From: Mesorhizobium loti R88b
GTDB lineage: Bacteria; Pseudomonadota; Alphaproteobacteria; Rhizobiales; Rhizobiaceae
Reading direction: 5' to 3'
NCBI RefSeq assembly: GCF_013170845.1
Contig: NZ_CP033367.1
Span: 5,519,001 to 5,583,000 of the forward strand
DNA: 64,000 nucleotides
Below, piece after piece: positions 1 through 9,541 of this stretch. The translations under genes were made by a program, and so were the position numbers. The first letter of the stretch is position 1; each line of letters begins with the position of its first letter. Below the pieces are notes generated by a model. The model saw only the letters and a list, made by a program, of their open reading frames with translations, did no database searches and was not told the origin of the DNA.

Positions 1-895
1 GCAGCAGTTTGGCAAGGACGGCGGCAGCCATGGCGTCGCCTGCGCGGCCGGCGCCATCATCACATTTGATCGCGATGCCGAGGCCAAGTTCCGGGATTGC
101 GGCGCAGTGGACGCCTTCGGCGCCGCCTTTCGCAAAAATCCGGCCCGGTGCCGCTTCCATCAGGGCGACATCGGCGCGACCGGTGCCGGCAACGAAGAAT
201 GGTTCTGCCATGCATGCTGAAAGCAGTCGCTTGGCAGCCTTTGCCCGCTCGGGGCCAAAACCTGATGTCGTGGCCATGCGCGCAAAGCCGAGCGCGAAAC
301 TTTTCAGCGGCACCGCATAGGTCGGGATCGAGCAGCCATCGGTCGCCCGCTCGTCGGCACCGTGGACGGCGCCGGTGACCGATTGCATGGCGTCGCGCAC
401 CATCTCCTGCAGACCGTGCCCGGCCTTCACGTAGCCCCCGTGTGCAATTCCGGAATGGACACAGGTGCAGAGGAAGCCGGAATGCTTGCCGGAGCAATTG
501 TTGTGCAACGCGTTCGGCAAGCCGCCGGCACGGGCCAGCGCAATCTCCGCCTCATGATTCGAAGGCCAATGCGTGCCGCATTCGAGTGCGCGCTCATCGA
601 GCCCAGCCCTGGCCAGCATGGACCGCGCCAGTTCGACATGCGCCGGCTCGCCCGAATGGGATGCGCAGGCGAGCGCCAGTTCGCGGTTGCCGAAGCCATA
701 GGCATCGGCAGCACCCGTTTCGACCAGCGGCAAGGCCTGGATCGCCTTGACAGCCGAGCGCGGAAAGACAGGCTTCGAGGTATCGCCGATCTCCAGGACC
801 GGCTTGCCGTCGGCGTCGAAGACCGCGACGGCACCGCGATGCACGCTCTCGACAATAGCGCCGCGCAGAACCTCGATCAGAACCGGATTTGTCAT
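1..895 (-). CDS. ansA: L-asparaginase II family protein (ReAV type), 3' end beyond window
   Basis: The start codon (ATG) lies at 895 and the frame stays open to the left edge, so 298 N-terminal residues are visible and the C-terminus is missing. It would hydrolyse L-asparagine to aspartate and ammonia. The protein resembles the Rhizobium etli AnsA/ReAV family, which is unrelated in fold to E. coli AnsB. The family's Ser/Lys tandem is visible as RSAVK (S47, K50), and its metal-site cluster as NNCSGKH (C134, K137) and DGCSIP (C188). It lies downstream of the thiolase gene on the same strand, separated by an 80-bp gap that contains a palindromic repeat. The partner genes known from R. etli (ansB, ansP, ansR) are not in view. 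Confidence 0.9.
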   Translation of the reverse strand, partial: MTNPVLIEVLRGAIVESVHRGAVAVFDADGKPVLEIGDTSKPVFPRSAVKAIQALPLVETGAADAYGFGNRELALACASHSGEPAHVELARSMLARAGLDERALECGTHWPSNHEAEIALARAGGLPNALHNNCSGKHSGFLCTCVHSGIAHGGYVKAGHGLQEMVRDAMQSVTGAVHGADERATDGCSIPTYAVPLKSFALGFARMATTSGFGPERAKAAKRLLSACMAEPFFVAGTGRADVALMEAAPGRIFAKGGAEGVHCAAIPELGLGIAIKCDDGAGRAGDAMAAAVLAKLL

Positions 896-919
896 ATGAC
901 CTCCCGCCAAATCCAAGTG

Positions 920-963
920 TTACAGCGTCCTTTGCGCGCCCCAAAAGGCGCGCGGCGCTGTAA
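920..963. repeat. 44-bp palindromic intergenic element
   Basis: The outer arms TTACAGCG/CGCTGTAA and inner arms GCGCGCC/GGCGCGC surround a CCAAAA loop, giving a long interrupted hairpin. It fills the gap between the thiolase and asparaginase genes. It resembles a short palindrome that I recall as recurring between genes in Mesorhizobium, but no second copy was noticed in this window. It could also act as an intercistronic mRNA stem-loop. Confidence 0.6.
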
Positions 964-975
964 TGCAGGGGCGGT

Positions 976-2142
976 TTATCTGATCCGGTCGAGAATGGAA
1001 ACGTAGTTGGCGACGGCAGCGCCACCCATGTTGAAGATGCCGCCAAGCTTTGCGCCCGGCACCTGGATGCCGCCGGCTTCGCCGACAAGCTGCATGGCGG
1101 TCAGGACATGCATGGAGACACCGGTGGCGCCGATCGGATGACCCTTGGCTTTCAGCCCGCCGGAGGGGTTGACCGGCAAGCGGCCATCTTTCGCCGTCGT
1201 GCCGTCCAGCGCCAGCTTGGCGCCCTCGCCCGGCCTGGCCAGGCCCATCGCTTCGTATTCGATCAGTTCGGCGATGGTGAAGCAGTCATGCGTCTCGACG
1301 AAGGACAGATCGTCCAGCGTCACGCCGGCGCTCTTCAGCGCCTTGCCCCAAGCCTGCTCGCAGCCTTCGAAGGCCAGGATGTCGCGCTTCGACATCGGCA
1401 GGAAATCCTGCACATGCTCGTTGGCCCGGAAGGCAACCGCGCGACGCATCTTCAGGGCCGTCGCGGTATCGGCGAGGATCAGGGCAGCAGCGCCGTCGGA
1501 GACCAATGAGCAGTCTGTGCGCTTCAGCGGGCCGGCGACGAAGGGGTTCTTTTCGCTCTCCTGGCGGCAGAACTCGTAGCCGAAATCCTTGCGCATCTGC
1601 GCATAGGGATTGTCGACGCCGTTCTTATGGTTCTTGGCGGCGATCATGGCGAGCGCATCCGACTGGTCGCCATAGCGCTGGAAATAGGCTTGCGCGATTT
1701 TGCCGAAGACGCCGGCGAAGCCTGCCGGCGTCTCGCCATCCTCCGGCAGGTAGGATGCTTTCAAGAGGTTCTTGCCGATTTCCGGACCGGGCGTCGTCGT
1801 CATCTGCTCGGCGCCGACCACCAGCACGATGCGGGCGGCATTGGCATCGATCGCGCGGATGCCTTGCCTGACCGCCGCCGAACCGGTCGCGCAAGCGTTC
1901 TCAACGCGAGTCGCCGGCTTGAAGCGCAGTCGATCGTTGGCCTGCAGCACCAGGCTGGCGGTGAAATCCTGCGCCGAAAAGCCGGCGTTGAAATGGCCGA
2001 GCACGATCTCGTCGACCTCGTCCGGACCGATCCCGGCGTGGTCGAGCGCGTCTGTCGCCACCTTGACGATCAGGTTTTCGAGCGTCTCGCCTTCAAGCTT
2101 GCCGAAGCGCGAATGCGCCCAGCCAACGATGCATGCGGTCAT
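976..2142 (-). CDS. thiolase family protein (SCP-x / acetyl-CoA acetyltransferase-like)
   Basis: A 388-residue thiolase-fold protein. The nucleophile Cys lies in ENACATGSAA (about residue 84), and the catalytic His is in GGLKAKGHPIGATG near the C-terminus. The HDCF box (ETHDCFTIAELIEYEA) is typical of SCP2/SCP-x-type thiolases. The second cysteine of classical thiolases (CxG near the C-terminus) is absent: the corresponding loop reads FNMGGA. It therefore probably acts on an acyl-CoA in a degradative or lipid route rather than as a housekeeping acetoacetyl-CoA thiolase; the substrate is unknown. ATG 2142 is preferred because GGAG lies 6 nt upstream; an in-frame ATG at 2154 lacks such spacing. 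Confidence 0.85.
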   Translation of the reverse strand: MTACIVGWAHSRFGKLEGETLENLIVKVATDALDHAGIGPDEVDEIVLGHFNAGFSAQDFTASLVLQANDRLRFKPATRVENACATGSAAVRQGIRAIDANAARIVLVVGAEQMTTTPGPEIGKNLLKASYLPEDGETPAGFAGVFGKIAQAYFQRYGDQSDALAMIAAKNHKNGVDNPYAQMRKDFGYEFCRQESEKNPFVAGPLKRTDCSLVSDGAAALILADTATALKMRRAVAFRANEHVQDFLPMSKRDILAFEGCEQAWGKALKSAGVTLDDLSFVETHDCFTIAELIEYEAMGLARPGEGAKLALDGTTAKDGRLPVNPSGGLKAKGHPIGATGVSMHVLTAMQLVGEAGGIQVPGAKLGGIFNMGGAAVANYVSILDRIR

Positions 2143-2192
2143 GGCGGTCTCCATCCTTGGCGCCAGCCTGTGACATGGCGCAGTTCGCCGTT

Positions 2193-2212
2193 ATTGTTCA
2201 AATATAAACAAT
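2193..2212. promoter_or_regulatory. inverted repeat upstream of thiolase gene
   Basis: ATTGTT and AACAAT flank the 8-nt spacer CAAATATA. It is the most AT-rich part of the thiolase-betI intergenic region and lies 51 bp upstream of the thiolase start. It could be an operator or promoter element; no regulator can be assigned. Confidence 0.3.
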
Positions 2213-2285
2213 CGCCCTCACCTCGGAAAGGGCCGGAACAAGACAATCGCTTGGTACAGGCTTCGCCGGTGTCGATTTTTTGTTG

Positions 2286-2299
2286 ATTGACCCGTCAAT
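2286..2299. promoter_or_regulatory. putative BetI operator
   Basis: A perfect inverted repeat ATTGAC-CC-GTCAAT is centred about 40 bp upstream of the betI ATG in an AT-rich tract. ATTGA/TCAAT half-sites fit choline-responsive BetI boxes as I know them in other proteobacteria. The location suggests autoregulation of the bet operon. The assignment comes from sequence form and position only. Confidence 0.5.
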
Positions 2300-2332
2300 A
2301 AAAAATAATCTCGCGCAAAAATCGGGAACAGC

Positions 2333-2923
2333 ATGCCTAAAGTCGGAATGGAGCCACTGCGCCGCAAGGCGCTCATCGACGCGACGATCTCAGCGATCGG
2401 CGAGCGCGGTTCGCTTGACGTGACCATGTCCGAGATCGCCGGGCGCGCCGGTGTTTCCTCGGCGCTTGCCCACCATTATTTCGGCGCCAAGGACGAGCTG
2501 CTGCTGGCGACGATGCGACACATCCTCGCCGAACTGACCATCGACATGCGCCGCGCCCTGCAATCCGCCACCTCCCCGCGCGAACGCGTCTCGGCGGTGG
2601 TGGCCGTCAACTTCTCCGACATCCAGTTCCAGCCGGAAACCATCGCCGCATGGCTTGCCTTCTATGTCGAGGCGCAGAAATCGTCAGCGCTTCGCCGGTT
2701 GCTCAGGGTCTATGCGCGACGGCTGCATTCGAACCTGATGAGTGGGCTGACCGGCATCCTGCCCAGGGCTGAGGCCGACCGGGCCGCCGAAGCGACGGCG
2801 GCGATGATCGACGGGCTCTATATCAGGCGGGCGCTGAAGGACGGCGTGCCTGACGCCGCGACCGCGATTGCGCTGGTCGAGGACTATCTCGAAACCAAAC
2901 TCGGCGAGCGGCGCAAACAGTGA
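2333..2923 (+). CDS. betI: TetR-family choline-responsive repressor BetI
   Basis: A 196-residue TetR protein. Its N-terminal helix-turn-helix spans roughly residues 10-55 and includes the [20 protein letters not shown] segment typical of BetI. BetI represses choline-to-betaine genes and releases DNA when choline is present. It is the first gene of a plus-strand operon, its stop overlaps the GTG start of betC (GTGA), and a candidate operator lies directly upstream. The length matches the family. Confidence 0.93.
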   Translation: MPKVGMEPLRRKALIDATISAIGERGSLDVTMSEIAGRAGVSSALAHHYFGAKDELLLATMRHILAELTIDMRRALQSATSPRERVSAVVAVNFSDIQFQPETIAAWLAFYVEAQKSSALRRLLRVYARRLHSNLMSGLTGILPRAEADRAAEATAAMIDGLYIRRALKDGVPDAATAIALVEDYLETKLGERRKQ

Positions 2924-4449
2924 CCACGAAGCGACCCAATTTCCTGATCGTCATGGTCGATCAGCTCAACGGGACTTTTTTCCCAGATGGGCCGGCCGCG
3001 TTTCTGCACGCGCCGCATCTGAAGGCGCTGGGCGCACGATCGGCACGCTTTGCCAACAACTACACGGCCTCGCCGCTCTGCGCGCCGGGCCGCGCCTCGT
3101 TCATGAGCGGCCAGTTGCCGTCGCGCACCGAGGTCTATGACAACGCCGCCGAATTCGCTTCGTCGATCCCAACCTTTGCCCATCATCTGCGCGCCGACGG
3201 CTATCACACCGTGCTGTCGGGCAAGATGCATTTCGTTGGCCCCGACCAGTTGCATGGCTTCGAGGAGCGGCTGACCACCGACATCTATCCGGCCGATTTC
3301 GGCTGGACGCCGGACTACCGCAAACCGGGCGAGCGCATTGACTGGTGGTATCACAATCTGGGCTCGGTGACCGGCGCCGGCGTCGCCGAGATCTCAAACC
3401 AGATGGAGTATGACGACGAGGTCGCCTTCCATGCGGTGCAGAAACTCTATGATTTCGCCCGTGTCTCCGACGGCGCGTCACACCGGCCCTGGTGCCTGAC
3501 GGTTTCCTTCACCCATCCGCACGATCCCTATGTGGCGCGGCGGCAATATTGGGACCTCTACGAGGATTGCCCGGCGCTCGAACCCGAGGTCGGCTTCATC
3601 CCCTACGACAAGCAGGATCCACATTCGCAGCGGCTCTACAAAGCCTCCGACTACGACAGTTTCGACATCACGGCCGAGCAGGTCCGCCGCTCGCGGCGCG
3701 GCTATTTCGCCAACATCTCCTATCTCGACGACAAGGTCGGCGAGTTGCTGTCGGTGCTGGAGCGCACCCGCATGCTCGACGACACGATCATCCTGTTCTG
3801 CTCCGATCACGGCGACATGCTCGGCGAGCGCGGCCTGTGGTTCAAGATGTGCTTCTTCGAGGGCTCGTCGCGGGTGCCGCTGATGATCGCAGGCAAAGGC
3901 ATACCGGCGGGACTGATCGAGGCACCGGTCTCCAATCTCGACGTGACGCCGACGCTGTGCGATCTCGCCGGCATCGATATGAGCGCGATCGCGCCATGGA
4001 CCGACGGCCAGTCGCTGCTGCCGCTGCTGAATGGCAAGCCACGTACAGCACCGGTGCTGATGGAGTATGCCGCCGAAGGCTCCAATGCGCCGTTGGTGGC
4101 GATCCGCGACGGCCGCTACAAGTTCGTCCATTGCGAGATCGATCCGTCACAACTCTATGATATCGAGGCCGATCCGCATGAGTTGAACAATCTCGCCGCC
4201 GATCCGGCGCACGCCGGTCTGGTGGCGGCCTTCATGGAAAAGGTCCGCGCGCGCTGGGACATGGCGGCTTTCGACGCTGCCGTGCGGGTCAGCCAGGCGC
4301 GGCGCTGGGTGGTCTATCCAGCGCTGCGCAACGGCACGCACTACCCCTGGGAATTCCAGCCGCTGCAGAAGGCTTCGGAACGCTACATGCGCAACCATAT
4401 GGATTTGAACGTGCTCGAAGAGCAGAAACGGTTCCCGCGAGGCGAATGA
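2920..4449 (+). CDS. betC: choline-sulfatase
   Basis: A 509-residue type I sulfatase that hydrolyses choline-O-sulfate to choline and sulfate in the cytoplasm. The formylglycine site C-x-P-x-R appears as CAPGR, with Cys54, followed by ASFMSGQ. Metal-site aspartates lie near the N-terminus (MVDQLNG) and in [12 protein letters not shown]. The specific C-terminal region ends with [20 protein letters not shown], as in choline sulfatases. The start is GTG, overlapping the betI stop, and its own stop overlaps the next ATG (ATGA), so the genes look translationally coupled. Choline-O-sulfate use is a rhizobial trait that yields an osmoprotectant plus C, N and S. Confidence 0.95.
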   Translation: MTTKRPNFLIVMVDQLNGTFFPDGPAAFLHAPHLKALGARSARFANNYTASPLCAPGRASFMSGQLPSRTEVYDNAAEFASSIPTFAHHLRADGYHTVLSGKMHFVGPDQLHGFEERLTTDIYPADFGWTPDYRKPGERIDWWYHNLGSVTGAGVAEISNQMEYDDEVAFHAVQKLYDFARVSDGASHRPWCLTVSFTHPHDPYVARRQYWDLYEDCPALEPEVGFIPYDKQDPHSQRLYKASDYDSFDITAEQVRRSRRGYFANISYLDDKVGELLSVLERTRMLDDTIILFCSDHGDMLGERGLWFKMCFFEGSSRVPLMIAGKGIPAGLIEAPVSNLDVTPTLCDLAGIDMSAIAPWTDGQSLLPLLNGKPRTAPVLMEYAAEGSNAPLVAIRDGRYKFVHCEIDPSQLYDIEADPHELNNLAADPAHAGLVAAFMEKVRARWDMAAFDAAVRVSQARRWVVYPALRNGTHYPWEFQPLQKASERYMRNHMDLNVLEEQKRFPRGE

Positions 4450-5450
4450 TGGCAGACCTTCTCGTTCCCTCCCTAGACCACCTCCAACAGGCATATGCCG
4501 TCACCTCCAGGGCGACGCAGATCACGCCGCTGCTGGAATCGGCGGCACTTGCTCGCGAGACCGGCGCGGCCCGCGTCTTCATCAAGCCAGAATCGCTGCA
4601 ATGGGCGGGATCTTTCAAGGTGCGCGGCGCCTATTGGCGTTTGAAGCAGCTTTCGGCCAATGAGGCGAAAAAGGGCGTCGTCGCCTATTCCTCCGGCAAT
4701 TTCGCGCAAGGGCTGGCCGCCGCCGGCCAGGCGCTCGGCATTCCGGTCACCATCGTCATGCCGATCGACGCGCCGGCGGCCAAGCGCGATGCCACGGCAG
4801 GCTATGGCGCCCGTGTCGTGCTGACCGACCACGGCGATCGCGCGCGTGAGGAAGTCGCCGCCGCCAAGGCGCGTGAGATCGCCGAGACCGAAGGGCTGGC
4901 CCTGCTGCATCCCTTCGACGACCCGGAGATCGTGGCCGGCCAGGCAGGCGCCGGGCTCGAAGCGCTCGACCAGCTTGCCGCCAAGGATGCCAGCGCCGAC
5001 CTGTTGTTCTGTTCGGTCGGCGGTGGCGGATTGATCGGTGGCGTTTCGCTCGCCTTCCACTATCTGTCGCCGGCAACCGAGATCATCGGCGTCGAGCCGG
5101 AAGGTTTCAATGGCATGGGCTCGTCACTGGCGCATGGCGCCATCGAGACCATGCCGATCGGTCCGAAGTCGATCTGCGACGGGCTGATGTCGCGACGGCC
5201 GGGTGACGCGCCGTTCGCGGCGGTCAAGACTGCCGGTGTTCGCGGCATTACCGTCGACGACCAGTCGGTGCGGCGGGCAATGAAGATCGCCTTCGAGCGC
5301 ATGAAGCTGGTGCTGGAGCCGTCCGGGGCGGCGTCACTGGCGGCGCTGCTCGGCGGCAAGGTGGATGTGAAGGACAAGACCGTCCTTGTTGTGGCTACTG
5401 GCGGCAATGTTTCGCTCGCCGATTTTATGGCGCATATGAACCATGCTTGA
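4446..5450 (+). CDS. PLP-dependent threonine/serine dehydratase-like protein inside the bet operon
   Basis: A 334-residue fold-type II PLP enzyme. The Schiff-base lysine lies in GSFKVRGA and the phosphate-binding glycine loop is [10 protein letters not shown]. There is no C-terminal ACT domain, as in catabolic threonine/serine dehydratases and hydroxyectoine-linked EutB proteins. It overlaps betC upstream (ATGA) and betA downstream by 8 bp, so it is an integral operon member. Known S. meliloti bet operons (betICBA) lack such a gene. A plausible but unproven role is deamination of serine formed during glycine betaine breakdown. Racemase or EutB-like activity is an alternative. Confidence 0.8.
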   Translation: MMADLLVPSLDHLQQAYAVTSRATQITPLLESAALARETGAARVFIKPESLQWAGSFKVRGAYWRLKQLSANEAKKGVVAYSSGNFAQGLAAAGQALGIPVTIVMPIDAPAAKRDATAGYGARVVLTDHGDRAREEVAAAKAREIAETEGLALLHPFDDPEIVAGQAGAGLEALDQLAAKDASADLLFCSVGGGGLIGGVSLAFHYLSPATEIIGVEPEGFNGMGSSLAHGAIETMPIGPKSICDGLMSRRPGDAPFAAVKTAGVRGITVDDQSVRRAMKIAFERMKLVLEPSGAASLAALLGGKVDVKDKTVLVVATGGNVSLADFMAHMNHA

Positions 5451-7095
5451 AGCGGATTTCGTCATCATCGGCTCCGGCTCGGCCGGCTCGGCCATGGCCT
5501 ATCGCCTATCGGAGGACGGCAAGCATTCGGTGATCGTCATCGAGTTCGGCGGCACCGATGTCGGGCCTTTGATCCAGATGCCGTCAGCGCTGTCGATCCC
5601 GCTCAATATGAGCCTCTACGACTGGGGCTTTGCCAGCGAGCCGGAGCCGCATCTTGGCGGCCGCGTGCTGGCAACGCCGCGCGGCAAGGTCATCGGCGGC
5701 TCGTCCTCGATCAACGGCATGGTCTATGTGCGCGGCCACGCCCGTGATTTCGACCATTGGGCCGAAGAAGGCGCAGCAGGCTGGGGCTTTGCCGACGTGC
5801 TCCCCTATTTCAAGCGCATGGAAGACAATGATGGCGGCGAGGACGGCTGGCGCGGGCACGGCGGCCCCCTGCATGTGCAACGCGGCTCGCGTAAGAATCC
5901 GCTCTACGGCGCGTTCGTCGAGGCAGGCCGCCAGGCCGGGTTCGAACTGACCGACGATTACAACGGCTCCAAGCAGGAAGGCTTTGGGCCGATGGAGCAG
6001 ACCATCCGTGGCGGCCGCCGCTGGTCGGCGGCATCGGCCTATCTGAAGCCGGCTCTCAAACGTGGGAATGTTAGCCTGCTCAAGGGTTTCGCCCGCCGGG
6101 TGATCATCGAGAATCAACGCGCTGTTGGCGTCGAGATCGAAGCTCACAAACAGATTCAAGTCGTTAAGGCACGACGTGAGGTGATCATCGCCGCATCGTC
6201 GATCAATTCGCCCAAGATCCTGATGCTGTCGGGCATCGGACCGGCCGAGCATTTGCGCGAAAACGGCATTGCCGTGGTCGCCGACAGGCCTGGCGTCGGC
6301 CGCAATTTGCAGGACCATATGGAGCTTTATATCCAGCAGGAATCGACCAAGCCGATCACGCTGAATTCGGTGCTGAATCCATTCTCGAAAGCATTGATCG
6401 GGGCGCAGTGGCTGTTCTTCAGGACCGGGCTTGGCGCCACCAACCATTTCGAGGCGGCGGCTTTCGTGCGCTCGCGCGCCGGCGTCGACTATCCAGACAT
6501 CCAGTATCACTTCATCCCGGCGGCGGTCCGCTATGACGGCAAGGCAGCGGCGAAGTCGCATGGCTTCCAGGCGCATGTCGGACCGATGCGCTCGAAGTCG
6601 CGCGGCTCGGTGACACTACGCTCGCCCGACCCAAAGGCGACACCGGTGATCCGCTTCAACTACATGTCGCATCCGGATGACTGGACGGAGTTCCGCCACT
6701 GCATCCGGCTGACCCGCGAGATTTTTGGCCAGTCGGCCTTCGACGCCTATCGCGGCAAGGAGATCTCGCCGGGGAGCCATGTGCAGTCGGACGACGATCT
6801 CGATGTCTTTATTCGCGACCATGCCGAGAGCGCCTACCATCCCTGCGGCACCTGCAAGATGGGTCACGCTGAAGACGTGATGAGCGTCGTCGATCCGGAA
6901 TGCCGGGTCATCGGCGTCGACGGCTTGCGGGTCGCGGACTCTTCGATCTTCCCGCGTGTCACCAATGGCAACCTCAACGCGCCGTCGATCATGACCGGCG
7001 AGAAGGCGTCCGACCACATCCTTGGCCGCACGCCGCTGGCGCCGTCCAACCAGGAACCATGGATCAATCCGCGCTGGCAGCTATCCGACAGATAG
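5443..7095 (+). CDS. betA: choline dehydrogenase
   Basis: A 550-residue GMC-family FAD flavoprotein that oxidises choline to betaine aldehyde. The N-terminal dinucleotide-binding motif is [17 protein letters not shown], the GMC signature region is [19 protein letters not shown], and the C-terminal active-site segment includes [10 protein letters not shown] and [10 protein letters not shown]. The length is typical for BetA. It overlaps the dehydratase gene by 8 bp. The order betI-betC-dehydratase-betA-betB differs from S. meliloti, where betB precedes betA. Confidence 0.94.
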   Translation: MLEADFVIIGSGSAGSAMAYRLSEDGKHSVIVIEFGGTDVGPLIQMPSALSIPLNMSLYDWGFASEPEPHLGGRVLATPRGKVIGGSSSINGMVYVRGHARDFDHWAEEGAAGWGFADVLPYFKRMEDNDGGEDGWRGHGGPLHVQRGSRKNPLYGAFVEAGRQAGFELTDDYNGSKQEGFGPMEQTIRGGRRWSAASAYLKPALKRGNVSLLKGFARRVIIENQRAVGVEIEAHKQIQVVKARREVIIAASSINSPKILMLSGIGPAEHLRENGIAVVADRPGVGRNLQDHMELYIQQESTKPITLNSVLNPFSKALIGAQWLFFRTGLGATNHFEAAAFVRSRAGVDYPDIQYHFIPAAVRYDGKAAAKSHGFQAHVGPMRSKSRGSVTLRSPDPKATPVIRFNYMSHPDDWTEFRHCIRLTREIFGQSAFDAYRGKEISPGSHVQSDDDLDVFIRDHAESAYHPCGTCKMGHAEDVMSVVDPECRVIGVDGLRVADSSIFPRVTNGNLNAPSIMTGEKASDHILGRTPLAPSNQEPWINPRWQLSDR

Positions 7096-7154
7096 GCCAT
7101 GATCGTGAGACTGCACGATCCGCATGCCGCGAAAGACAATTTGGAGACTTCCCC

Positions 7155-8618
7155 ATGCGCGCCCAGCCAACGGCATCGCACTATGTCAACGGACGCTACA
7201 TAGAGGATGAAGGCGGCGCGCCGCTGCCGGTGATCTATCCGGCAACTGGCGAGGTCATCGCCACCCTGCATTCGGCGACGCCGAATGTGCTGGAACTCGC
7301 CGTCGAGGCCGCACGAGCCGCGCAACCGGCCTGGGCGCGGCTGAAGCCGGTCGAGCGCGGGCGCATTCTGCGCCGCGCCGCCGACATTCTTCGCGCCCGC
7401 AACGCCGATCTCGCCCGCATCGAGACTCTCGACACCGGCAAGGCGATCCAGGAAACGCTGGTGGCTGATGCGCCCTCGGCCGCGGACTGCCTTGAATATT
7501 TCGGCGGCGCGGTCGCCGCCTACAATGGTGAATCCGTCGACCTCGGCGGACCTTTCGCTTACACGCGGCGTGAGGCGCTGGGTGTCTGCGTCGGCATCGG
7601 CGCCTGGAACTATCCGATCCAGATCGCCGGCTGGAAATCGGCACCGGCGCTCGCCATGGGCAATGCCATGGTGTTCAAGCCGTCGGAAAACACCCCGCTA
7701 TCAGCGCTGGCCCTGGCCGAGATCTACAGCGAGGCCGGTCTGCCGGACGGCTTGTTCAACGTCGTGCAGGGTTATGGCGATGTCGGCGCAGGCCTCGTCG
7801 GCCATGATGTCGTCGCCAAGGTTTCGGTGACCGGCTCGGTGCCGACCGGCCGCAAGGTGCTGTCGCTTGCCGGCTCGAAGATGAAACATGCGACGATGGA
7901 ACTCGGCGGCAAGTCGCCATTGATCGTCTTCGACGACGCCGACATCGAAAACGCGATCGGCGGCGCCATGCTTGGCAATTTCTACTCGACCGGCCAGATC
8001 TGCTCCAACGGCACGCGCGTCTTCGTGCAGAGCGGCATCCACGATCGCTTCGTCGATCGTCTGATCGAACGGACCAAGAAAATCCGCATCGGCGATCCGC
8101 TCGACCCCGAAACCCAGATGGGGCCGCTGGTGTCGAAAGCGCAGCATGAGAAGGTGGTCGGCTATATCGCGATAGGCAAGCAGGATGGTGCTGTTCTCGC
8201 CTGCGGCGGCAATGTGCCCTCGCTGCAGGGTTTCGACGGCGGCTTCTTCGTCGAGCCGACGATCTTCACCGGTGTCACCGACACGATGCGGATCGCCCGC
8301 GAGGAGATTTTCGGGCCGGTCATGAGCGTGCTGAAATTCGATGGCGAGGACGAGGTGATCGACCGCGCCAACGACACCGAGTTCGGCCTTGCCGCCGGCG
8401 TCTTCACCCGCGATCTGCCGCGCGCCCACCGTGTCATCGCCGAATTGCAGGCCGGCACCTGCTGGATCAATGCCTACAATCTGACTCCGGTTGAAATCCC
8501 GTTCGGCGGCTTCAAACAGTCCGGTATCGGCCGCGAGAACTCGCTAGCGGCCCTGGCGCTCTATTCGCAGCTGAAGTCGATCTATGTCGAGACCGGGGAT
8601 GTGGCGAGCCCGTATTGA
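7155..8618 (+). CDS. betB: betaine-aldehyde dehydrogenase
   Basis: A 487-residue NAD(P)+-dependent aldehyde dehydrogenase that converts betaine aldehyde to glycine betaine. The general-base Glu lies in [11 protein letters not shown] and the catalytic Cys in [14 protein letters not shown]. The [20 protein letters not shown] segment contains the conserved WNYP region. The frame is open further upstream, but ATG 7155 fits the family N-terminus ([14 protein letters not shown]). A 59-bp gap separates it from betA, and it is the last gene of the operon. Confidence 0.95.
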   Translation: MRAQPTASHYVNGRYIEDEGGAPLPVIYPATGEVIATLHSATPNVLELAVEAARAAQPAWARLKPVERGRILRRAADILRARNADLARIETLDTGKAIQETLVADAPSAADCLEYFGGAVAAYNGESVDLGGPFAYTRREALGVCVGIGAWNYPIQIAGWKSAPALAMGNAMVFKPSENTPLSALALAEIYSEAGLPDGLFNVVQGYGDVGAGLVGHDVVAKVSVTGSVPTGRKVLSLAGSKMKHATMELGGKSPLIVFDDADIENAIGGAMLGNFYSTGQICSNGTRVFVQSGIHDRFVDRLIERTKKIRIGDPLDPETQMGPLVSKAQHEKVVGYIAIGKQDGAVLACGGNVPSLQGFDGGFFVEPTIFTGVTDTMRIAREEIFGPVMSVLKFDGEDEVIDRANDTEFGLAAGVFTRDLPRAHRVIAELQAGTCWINAYNLTPVEIPFGGFKQSGIGRENSLAALALYSQLKSIYVETGDVASPY

Positions 8619-8733
8619 GGGCAGAAGCTTGCGCTGATGTCCGCATGATCCGTTCGACCTGTTGTCCAGAGCGTTTTCCTCGCCCATCAGTTTGCCATAA
8701 GCTTCGTGGCGCATGAGCGCCAAGGAGGCCAAC

Positions 8734-9438
8734 ATGGCGGGCGAGACCAAGGACAAAAGAACTGCCGTGCTGCCGCTGCTGCTCAGTTTCAATGGCGGCT
8801 ATGTCGACACAGCCGGGTTCCTTGCCCTTCAGGGACTGTTCACGGCGCACGTCACCGGCAATTTCGTCACGCTCGGCGCATCGCTGGCGCTCGGTACATC
8901 GGGTGCCCTAGCAAAGCTTCTGGCCTTGCCTGTCTTCTGTGTCGTCGTCATCCTTAGCCGGCTTCTGTCGTACCCGCTGAAAAGCTGGAAGCTGCCGGTC
9001 TTCCGGTCCCTATTGGCGATCAAGCTTGTTCTGCTGACAGCAGCCGCGATCCTGGCGATCCGCCTCGGACCGTTTCCGGATGGAAACAGCTGGGCCGCCA
9101 TTGTCACCGGCATGGTCCTGGTTTCGGCCATGGCGGTGCAGAATGCCGCGCATCGCGTCCACCTTCCCAGCGCGCCGCCATCGACGCTGATGACCGGCAC
9201 CACGACCCAGATCATGCTTGACTTGGCCGATCTGATCCACGGCGCGCCGCCCGAGAGCATCGTGGCGTCACGATCACGCCTCGCACGCATGTCGGTTGCC
9301 GTGCTTATCTTCGCGCTGGGATGCGGAAGCGCCGCCCTGCTCTATACCAAGATCGGCATGTGGTGTTTTGTGGTTCCGCCGATCGTTGCGATCGTGCCGC
9401 TTGTGATACGGGAAAGCGCGCCCGCCACCACGCCGTGA
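8734..9438 (+). CDS. DUF1275 (YoaK-like) membrane protein
   Basis: A 234-residue hydrophobic protein with about six predicted membrane segments. It begins LSFNGGYVDTAGFLALQG and contains AHVTGNFVTLG, both characteristic of the DUF1275/YoaK family, whose function is unknown. ATG 8734 is preferred over ATG 8713 because a strong AAGGAGG ribosome-binding site lies 5 nt upstream (8722-8728), inside the longer frame. It stands alone on the plus strand, and a repeat element follows immediately after its stop. Confidence 0.85.
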   Translation: MAGETKDKRTAVLPLLLSFNGGYVDTAGFLALQGLFTAHVTGNFVTLGASLALGTSGALAKLLALPVFCVVVILSRLLSYPLKSWKLPVFRSLLAIKLVLLTAAAILAIRLGPFPDGNSWAAIVTGMVLVSAMAVQNAAHRVHLPSAPPSTLMTGTTTQIMLDLADLIHGAPPESIVASRSRLARMSVAVLIFALGCGSAALLYTKIGMWCFVVPPIVAIVPLVIRESAPATTP

Positions 9439-9440
9439 CT

Positions 9441-9541
9441 AGAGCATTTCACCGTTTCACGGAAACGGCGAAGCGCCCTAACCCTTTGTTTTTCCGCAAT
9501 TCCGGACGGAAAACCGCTCACACTTTTCCTGGAATTGCTCT
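9441..9541. repeat. ~100-bp intergenic repeat, copy 1
   Basis: It begins AGAGCATTTCACCGTTTC and ends TTCCTGGAATTGCTCT, with AGAGCA/TGCTCT as inverted termini. Internal palindromes are CCGTTTCACGGAAACGG and TTCCGGACGGAA. Related copies lie at 15510-15635, 16016-16117 and 32515-32574. It fills the space between two convergent genes, and its right end coincides with the TAG stop codon of the mannose-1-phosphate guanylyltransferase gene. I recognise this as a Mesorhizobium-type dispersed palindromic repeat from memory. Confidence 0.85.

Noticed and set aside
3478..4131. Long minus-strand open frames opposite betC
   Set aside because: High-GC antisense shadow; composition and lack of motifs do not support a gene. 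The same applies to long frames opposite glgA, the glgX/GH13 genes and cysNC.
6900..7154. Extended N-terminus of BetB
   Set aside because: This open frame lies inside betA in another frame; family length and N-terminus fit ATG 7155.
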